Assembly (NCBI GenBank): GCA_035772735.1
Contig: JASDFA010000004.1
Location: 18,751,501 to 18,815,500, forward strand
Length of the DNA stretch: 64,000 bases
Direction of reading: 5' to 3'
DNA from: Datura wrightii
Taxonomy: Eukaryota > Streptophyta > Magnoliopsida > Solanales > Solanaceae
Shown: piece after piece, positions 57,013-64,000 of the stretch
Position numbering within the stretch: the first letter of the stretch is position 1
Layout of the letters: each line of letters begins with the position of its first letter
Notes under the pieces: model-generated
Databases searched by the model: none
What the model saw: only the letters and a program-made list of their open reading frames with translations
What the model was told of the DNA's origin: nothing
Made by a program: the position numbers and the translations under genes

Positions 57013-59166
57013 TGTCACGCCCCACCTTGGGAGGCATGACTAGCACCTGGTGCCCTACTAGGATCTGGACTGCTGAACTAACTGAGCCTAAGCCCCTCTA
57101 GTGCAAGGCTAGCTCTAATTCTGGATTCAAGAAAATGATGGGCTATATAGCGGCTGTAAATACAGCCCCCGACCGACAAGGCCTATAGCCACCTGTTAAA
57201 AGAAAACAGCTAACCAGAAACAACTAAATATAAGGAGTCCTATGCGGGCCGACAAGGCCACCTGATATCTAGTTATAGCTAAAGAAAACGAAATCAGGCG
57301 CTAAACTGATCTGTGACCGACAAGGTCACCAACTAACAACTGAACAAGGCCCCACGCGGCCATCACATACAATCTGACCATAGGGAATATGATACAATCT
57401 GCAAGCCTCTAAGAATAATAAGATGGTCAGGACAGGGCGCGGGCCTACCCATACTGTACAGACAAGAAGAAAGTAAACCTCTGTCTTCCAAGCTCCAGAT
57501 GAAAGGAGCTGAAGGCTCTGTATCGCTGACTAGAACTATGAGGAATCTGCTCCTCATCTATGTACACCTGCAGGCAAGTAACACAGTGCCCCAAACGGGC
57601 GTCAGTACCATAGGTACCGAGTATGTAAAGCAATAATTGTAAACATCTGACAGTAAATAGTAAATTTGACAGTAACTAAAGTAATAGGAAACGGACTGAA
57701 ACTGACTGAGATAAAGGAATCAGGGCTAACATAGCTATACAGAGATGAGTAAGAGTCATACCTCATATCGTGGCATTCTACTGTCTATCTATCAATAACT
57801 AAAACAATACAACATAAACCTTACCTGGCCCCCATAAGCCGAAAGGTGAAATCATCACAATCTATTTACCCCTACCCAGGTCATACCACATCACCTAGTA
57901 GCTATAAGCATCCTGTCGGTCACCTGGGTATGCAGCTTGGGCCCGCTGGGCCCCTGACTATAGTTGTACCTAAGTCCAAAAGACTCCTGAAATCAACACC
58001 CTAGGCGCAAGCGATCGATGGGGGTGTATAAAGGACAACCACGGCAAAATATGGGGAAATTGGCATCCTATCTTCGTCCCTAACGGACGGCATGCCACTC
58101 CGTAGAGCGAAGTATCCTCGCCCTCTGGCGGACGAGTCGATACAGCTATTAACCCTAGGGCGGTCACGGGGGCTATACAGGTAATCCATCCCAAAACAAT
58201 ACAATCAAGTCTCAACTGATAGAAATAACTACATATAATACACACTGAATAAGATAATAATAATATAATCTCTAACATGTTGTACTGAGTCTCATACTGA
58301 ACATGATATAATATTTCTGACATACTTTACTAAATTACAAACTGAACATAATATACTGTTTCTGAAATACCTTACTGGAATTCATACTGTTTTACTACAC
58401 TGGGGTAACTAACTTGCCAAAAAAGACTGTCGGTTTACCAATTATCTGGAGAGGTTCGGCTAGTATTCAGCTATTCTCCCCAAATGTAATCATATTCACG
58501 AAATAATAGAACTAACTTCATTATTATACTAGAAGAAGACAATACTTTAAGTCTATATACTGACTATTCTTCGATTTATCAAAGAACGGTCGAAAACTCG
58601 TAATTCCTCAAGAGTCTAGAAGGGAGAAATACTCACTTTAAGCCTGGGAGTGTATTAACACTAGTTTGGAGCAATTCCAATCACTTTGACTCGGCGGGAC
58701 GACAATTCGCCGGGCGATTTTCGCGAAACTAACTCCGTAGAAATGCTCCCTGCAGCTTTATACTTCGGTACTCAAAGTTAATTTAACTTTGGATAGCATT
58801 TGATGGTGTAATCAAATGGAAATTTATGTTAACCCTTCGTCCTCTCTGTTTTCTGGTCGTTTAACTTATAAAATATCATGAAAATGAAAAGTGATGCCTT
58901 TATATACTTGGAGCACGAAGCATGGCAACGTGGCACGCCGGCCATCGCGCCAATCTAGCTCCGTACCACGTTGGCCATCGCGAAGGAGGGGCCTCTGTGC
59001 CACGTTGCCCCTCTGGGCAGCGCAGTTCGGCCTCCTCTTATGAAAATTCGACTTGGCACTCATTCGGCCTTTCCCCAGGCCCTTTTCTCGCACGTATGGC
59101 ATTCTAAAACTCTCAACCAACATGCGAATAGGCCAACTAAGTGCTAGAAACTTATGGGGTGTAACA
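57013..59166 (-). repeat. Solo LTR G (Tekay-like, related to A and B), inverted
   Basis: On the minus strand it begins TGTTACACCCCATAAG at 59166 and ends GTGACA at 57013. It carries the A/B LTR landmarks: GGCCTATTCGCATGTTGG, a TATA box TATATAAAG (58906-58898), GGGGCACTGTGTTACTTGCC and the closing hairpin region. No internal region and no second LTR adjoin it. Flanks are AAGAT (57008-57012) and AAAAT (59167-59171), a target duplicate with one mismatch. A solo LTR arises by recombination between the two LTRs of an element. Confidence 0.88.
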
Positions 59167-60359
59167 AAAATAATAGTTACGGACCTAGTTTGTGATATCG
59201 AAGGATAGGGAGATCGTATGAACGAAATAAGCCTAAGTGTGTGTCAGAAGGAATATAGGTCAGTAGACCTAGCCAGTAACATCCTTTATAGTATGATGTA
59301 GGAGGCATGAGCCTCAGAGTTCAGCTCAAGGGAACAAGAGGAAAGGCGTAAATATCTAATAGGGGAAAACCAGAATCACCTCTAGGCTGATAGAGCATAG
59401 GATCACCACCGAATATTGAGGACTAAGCATCAGGCTAACAGTTAAAAGATAGTAAGGTTGTAGCCTAGACTGTTGTGGTATCCCCGCTAGAGGAGAAGGT
59501 AAGGGAGTGCCGACGCAGAGACTCTAACCTAGTACAACCTAGAAACAAGGCCCAATAGAAAGTTATTGGCCCTCAAGATAACAAAAGGTAGGGTCATAAG
59601 ACTCAGAGATCGACTCTATGTTCCAAGGGTGGAAGAACCTCAAATAGCAAACCATAGCTAAGGTGCATGTGTCTGTTACTCCCAAAATTTAATGAAAAAG
59701 CAACGAGATGGTATGGGAAGATAGAATATATCATTGAATCATAACAGCAGAGCTCCAGTGACAGGCTAGAAAAGATGAAAAAGCAAGAACTGAGCAGTCC
59801 AACATAGGACATGGTCGTGTCTGCAAGGGAGTGGAGAGTGATTAATATGAACAAGGTTATCTCAAACTAGGTGTAGCTTGGCCTTTGAGTCAGTGCGAAA
59901 AGACTAATGAGATCATTTTGTGTTTCGCCTAATGGAATTATATTGCTGCTAAATTGTATGATGAGTTAGGTATTTAAGAAGTAGTCTGGGTACGTGGAGC
60001 CCTAGTATCTAGTAAACCCTCACAGAGAGGCACAACTCCTAGACAGGTTCTGGGAAACAATTAGAATAGAATGGAGCGCACGCTAATATGAGTACTACTT
60101 CTTATCTCCAAGAAAATAACCTAACAGAGCACGCAGGTCAGACGCCCGGCGGTCTATTATGAGTGCAAGTGGAAGCCCTCCCCCCCCTCCCCAAGGTAAA
60201 TTAAAGGTGGTTGAACAAGGGAATATTATAATAGACAGAATGGGAAGTTAAACTTACCAAGAAATGGGTACCGATAGCCTAAGGCCATCAGGAGTCCTAC
60301 CCTAAGGTACGACACAAGCAGCTAAGGGTTGAAGCGACAGTGGGATATTTCTAGAAACT
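59167..60359 (+). other. C2/C3 degenerate internal region, right part
   Basis: About 1.2 kb with no supported ORF. It parallels C1 54110-54616 and then 63850-64000 (AATCATA...CAGAGCTCCAGTGA near 59736). This is the shared noncoding core of the C family. Confidence 0.65.
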
Positions 60360-60765
60360 TTGCCAAAAAAAAAGCGTTATGGGGTTAGGTAAAAAGGACA
60401 TGCCTAGGCCTAGGTTTATTGGCCCAGGTCATATCCTCCAGAGAACAGGCGGAATGAGATATGAGCTAAAATTGCTTCTAGAGCTAGGACCTGCCCATTC
60501 AGCTTCCACGTGTCAATGCTGCAAAAAGAGTACACGTAACTCGTCCCGAGGTGTTTCAGTTGAGGACGTTCAAGTTACTGGAAAAGTAACCAACGAAGAG
60601 GTTCCAGTCGCCATATTAGATCGGCAAGTTTGCAGACTAAGGACTACCGATGTGGTCTCTATTAAAGTATTGTAGAGAAATAGCAATAAGGTAGAAGTGA
60701 CCAGGGAAACTAAGGATGACATGAGATTTAAGTATCTCCACTTGTCCCAAGATTATTATGTAGTT
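60360..60765 (+). pseudogene. C2/C3 pol remnant: GPY/F and chromodomain tail
   Basis: The frame from 60379 reads GLGKKDMPRPRFIGPGHIL, a decayed GPY/F module, then VEDVQVTGKVTNEEVPVAI, LDRQVCRLRTTDVVSIKVL. A TAG (60673-60675) interrupts, and the frame continues (TRETKDDMRFKYLHL) to about 60750. It aligns with the last 130 residues of the element A polyprotein. Nothing upstream in pol is preserved, so the family kept only the 3' end of pol. Confidence 0.85.
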
Positions 60766-61028
60766 CAGATGATATTACTACTCAACTACTATTTTATTGC
60801 TTATGTTATCAGTATTTCTCGGTCCACTATAATTTTATTGTGAAACAGTTGTGATAGTGTCATATGAAATGCGTATGTTGGACTTTTTTGCGTTTTAGGA
60901 TTTTTAGATAGTCCATACTATAGGAGAAACTCTGCCGAAATTTTTTCAAGATAATAGTTGAAAGAGTTAGACTCCTATAAGTTAAAGTTGACATTCGAGG
61001 ACGAATGTTCCTAGGGGGGGAGGGAAGA
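60766..61028 (+). other. C2/C3 3' noncoding region, hairpin and polypurine tract
   Basis: The TTGGACTTTTTTGCGTTTTAGG stretch near 60879 resembles the same region of A and B. Hairpin CATTCG-AGGA-CGAATG at 60992-61007, then GGGGGGGAGGGAAGA (61014-61028). Confidence 0.83.
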
Positions 61029-63849
61029 TGTTACACCCTGTAAAAGTTAATGATTAGTAGGCATACACGTGAATTTGAGGTAAATAAAAAAAGTACTACA
61101 CGTGTAGAAAAGCCTTAGAAGTGGGATCAGACAGGATCAATGTGCACAGGGTCAGAGTGACGTGCCAGCCAGCAGTGAACTGGCCAGCGCGGGGCTCCAA
61201 GCCTGCCGGTGCGGGGGGCCAGTCTTGCTGCCTCAATGAGAGGCACGGGGCGCCAGGCCTGCTGCCTCAATGGGAGGCGCGGCGCGCCAGGGTGGCAGCC
61301 TCAATAGGAAACGCGAAGCACACCCCTACCACCGCCCTTAGCCCTATATAAATCCCTCCCCTTCCATTTGACTTCAATACTAAATTTAACCCACGGCCAG
61401 AGAGGAAGAGGAATGAAGGGATTCAACATTTTTCATCCATTTACACTACGAAATGCCATCCAAATTCAAATGAACTTCGGGTATCAAAGTTTAAAGCTGC
61501 AGCGAGCATTAGTACGGAGTTATTTTCTTGAAACTCGTCCGGCGAACCATAACCTCGCCGAGCCAAAGTTGTCAGAATTGCTCCAAACTGATTTCAATAC
61601 GATCACAGGCTTCAAGTAAGTATTTCTCTCTTCTGAGCTCTCGAGAAATTATATGTTTCCGATCGTGTTTCATTCAGTTGAAGTAAATCAATATTAGCAT
61701 TAAAAAGTTATTGTTTTACACCGAATTTGGTATTGAAATTCATCTCTTTCTCCTAGTATAACGGTTACAGCTGAAGAGAGTTGGCGAATACAAGTTGAAA
61801 CTCGTCGGTTATTCAGGAAACGACAAATCGAGGTATGTAAGGCTTAACCCTCGGCAAGTATACTCGTCGTACAGTGTTACGACTTATGTTCCAAAATAGA
61901 AATGACGACTTCATATGTCGTAGATAGTTGCTACAATTAGATTATGATTAGGCATATTGTAATTAGTTGTTTCTGGTATATAAAGGTCATACACGTTGTG
62001 ACTTACTGCTATCCGTAGATTACGATTACATAAGTTCTGGTTAGCTTCTAGAAAACATATATAAATCTTATTAGAATTCTATGTTTTTAGCCAAGCCTAG
62101 ATCTTAGGAGCTCACGAGAGTTATCGAGCTTGAGTTAGTAAGTTGAGCAGCATGGGTGCAGCTAGGCAGTTTAATTACCAGTTCGGTGTCTGTATTGTCA
62201 GGAAAGCACGCCTAGAAGCCATTGGCATATCCCTACACCCCAGGGCCAGAAATTTAGATAGGAAGGCCATGTTTTAGAGTCAGCAACCTAAGTTGTCTAG
62301 TGAGCTGAGTGACAGCCTATCGCCCTATTAGTTATTACCAGTGATTATCAATCTTAGTGGGCTTAGCAGTTATCATGAGCTATAGATGTCCGAGCAGGAC
62401 ATAGAGAGTTATGTTGGACCACTCCAGATCTTGCCCTATTCAATCCATACTATTAGAGATCATGATAACTATCAGGATCCTCTGATCAAATACAGGTGCA
62501 CGGCGTGCCTGCTAGCAGCTTATAGATTATCCTAGGGGGTGAGCAGCGGGGGCGTTAGGCCCATAAGGCCAGTTACGCCTTTTGAGTGGCTAGATTGAGA
62601 TGTTAGTACAACACCGCGGTTGGGGTTACCCTCCTTTAGGAGCCTTCCATGACCACCCCAGGGTTACTAGCTGTGTCGACGCCCGTCAGGGGAGAGATGA
62701 CGTCGCTCCATGGAGCGGTGTACCATCCGCGAGAGATGAAGATGGAGTCCCAGATCCTCATACATTCCATTACATTGGTGGGCTATTATATGTCGTGGTT
62801 GGCTTTATACACCCCCATCGAGCCTGGTGCCCGAGGTGCAGATATCAGGAGTCCACTAGACTCAGACATAGCTACAATCAGGGGTCGAGCGGACTCAGTT
62901 GTAGACCCAGGGGACTGGTAGGTTGGTTATAGCACCAGTAGAGTCATAGAAATCTGGTTAGGGGTATATAGATTGAAGTGCACTCACCAGGGCTTATGGG
63001 GGCCCCGGGTGGTTATTTTGTGCTGGTTGTACCTTCCAGGCTTATGGGGGCCAGGTTAGGTTCTTGTTTCCATTGTTGTCTACTAGCTATAGCTTATGAA
63101 TATATAATTAAGCGGTCATCACTCATGTATGTGTAGTGTTTTCTCGATGCAGATTGCGAATAAGCCAACTTATAGGTTAATCTCTTTGCTTTTTCATTTC
63201 TACTCACTTTTAGTATTTCACAGCTTTCATTAGCTTATTTACTGATTTATACATTCGGTACATATTGTACTGATGCCAAAATATGGGGCACTGCATTACT
63301 TGCCTGTAGGTTTAGACAGACAGAGTTCAGGATCTTCAGTAGCAACTGTTCAGAGTCGCAGTTGGGTCAGCTCCTTTCATTCGGAGTTTCCAGGTTATAG
63401 AGATTTCTATTTTTCAGTTGTATAGCATTTTGGGTAAGCTAGGCCCCTGTCCCAACCACTATTTGTACTCTTAGAGGCTTGCAGACTCCAGTCATCAGTC
63501 AGTCAGTTGTATGTTGGCCATGTTGAGCCTTAATCAATTATGCTCCGTGTGTTGGCCATTGTGAGGCCTAGTATAGTAGTTTGTCTTCATTTCTGTTGTA
63601 ACTAGACAACATGGTGGCCTTTTCGGCCCGCAAAGAACCCCTTTTGGTTGCCTATTATCGATTAGCTATTTTTTTACAGGTGGCATACGACCTTGTCGAT
63701 CGGAGGCTGCATTTACAGCCGAGATATAGCCCGTTGTTTTCTTGATTTGAGGAGCAAGCCTGCACCAGGTGTGCCTACGCTTAGTTAAGTCAGTTCAGAT
63801 CTTAGTAGGCACTAGGTGCCAGTCATGCCTCCCAAGGTGGGGCGTGACA
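61029..63849 (+). repeat. 3' LTR of C2/C3, full length (2821 bp)
   Basis: TGTTACACC to GTGACA, then TGCAC. It is the reference copy for the family. U3 holds three GC-rich units of 33-34 bp (GCTGCCTCAATG at 61228 and 61261, GCAGCCTCAATA at 61295). Confidence 0.93.
61345..61353 (+). promoter_or_regulatory. LTR TATA box (TATATAAAT), C3
   Basis: About 40 bases after the last GC-rich U3 unit. Confidence 0.6.
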
Positions 63850-64000
63850 TGCACCAAGTTGTAAGAAAAGACCAAAAAGAGGGAAGTCTTATTAAATCAT
63901 AGTACAGCACTCCAATGATCAGCCAGAAAAGGCCAAACAGTAAGAACCGAGCAGGCCAATTCAAGAAACAGTCGTGCCTGAGCGAAAGTGGGTAGGAGTC
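63850..64000 (+). other. C1 internal region resumes
   Basis: After the target duplicate TGCAC, the sequence follows C2/C3 59725-59845 (AAATCATAGTACAGCACTCC against AATCATAACAGCAGAGCTCC), so it is the internal region of C1. It runs off the window. Confidence 0.7.

Larger units (their letters stand above)
54617..63849 (+). mobile_element. Element C2/C3: second copy of the C family, nested in C1
   Basis: LTR, tRNA-Met site, mostly noncoding internal region, PPT and LTR. Target duplicates CGCAC (54612-54616) and TGCAC (63850-63854) differ by one C/T at a CpG. C1 internal sequence continues on both sides, which proves nesting. The internal region (about 2.7 kb without solo LTR G) keeps only a chromodomain-like remnant of pol. 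It looks like a LARD-type non-autonomous family related to A and B. Confidence 0.88.
24642..64000 (+). mobile_element. Element C1: old Ty3/gypsy-type LTR element hosting the right-hand nest
   Basis: The 5' LTR is in three pieces (24642-24945, 34903-37438, 52825-53186), broken by elements B and D. It is followed by a degenerate tRNA-Met primer site and a degenerate leader/internal region (53187-54616), which is interrupted by element C2/C3 and resumes at 63850. The 3' LTR lies beyond the window. With the insertions removed, the LTR pieces follow the order of the intact C-family LTR at 61029-63849. Confidence 0.85.

Noticed and set aside
1..64000. CRISPR arrays, bacterial operons, rRNA or tRNA genes
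   Set aside because: No regular spacer repeats, no Shine-Dalgarno-led gene runs and no rRNA or tRNA sequence. The tRNA-like matches are primer binding sites only.

Overview
This is plant nuclear DNA made almost entirely of retrotransposons. The repeat families, the tRNA-Met and tRNA-Asp primer sites, the chromodomain-bearing Ty3/gypsy polyproteins and the L1-type LINE with an added RNase H all fit a flowering plant. The LTR families look like those of Solanaceae (recognition by eye, not a search). I see no intact host gene, tRNA, rRNA or CRISPR array. The only trace of a host gene is a short captured fragment inside a foldback transposon.

Left part (1-24641). A decayed chromovirus pol end and its 3' LTR (element E, 1-3801) lie inside the 5' half of a minus-strand LINE ORF1 (3802-5071). 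Element A (5401-17072) is a Tekay-like Ty3/gypsy element with three LTRs: a stub, a short integrase copy, a full LTR, a complete gag-pol and another full LTR. One perfect 5-bp target duplication (TAAAA) bounds the whole, so it is one insertion that was later rearranged. It sits in an AT-rich repeat whose relatives continue to about 20310 (candidate Helitron-like units) together with large palindromes, short-period repeats and a MULE-like element (21061-21906) carrying a gene fragment.

Right part (24642-64000). One old LTR element, C1, holds the rest. Its 5' LTR was hit by element B (24946-34902, TSD ATTTT) and by element D (37439-52824, TSD GTCCC/GTCTC). D is a minus-strand Athila/Tat-type element with gag and protease only. 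The 3' LTR of D was hit by LINE H (38933-46903, TSD GGAAAAGTGT), which has an uninterrupted 1386-aa endonuclease/RT/RNase H ORF and is the best-preserved element here. The internal region of C1 was hit by a second C copy (54617-63849, TSD CGCAC/TGCAC), which itself contains an inverted solo LTR, G (57013-59166). The nest is up to three levels deep and gives a relative order of insertion.

How the parts relate. A, B, C, E and G share Tekay-type LTR or pol features. A and B once encoded a full gag-pol. C looks like a non-autonomous relative whose internal region is mostly non-coding. D lacks RT and integrase. Element A is decaying mainly through C-to-T nonsense changes at CG and CHG sites, as expected for methylated DNA. 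All identifications come from reading the sequence; no alignment or database search was run.
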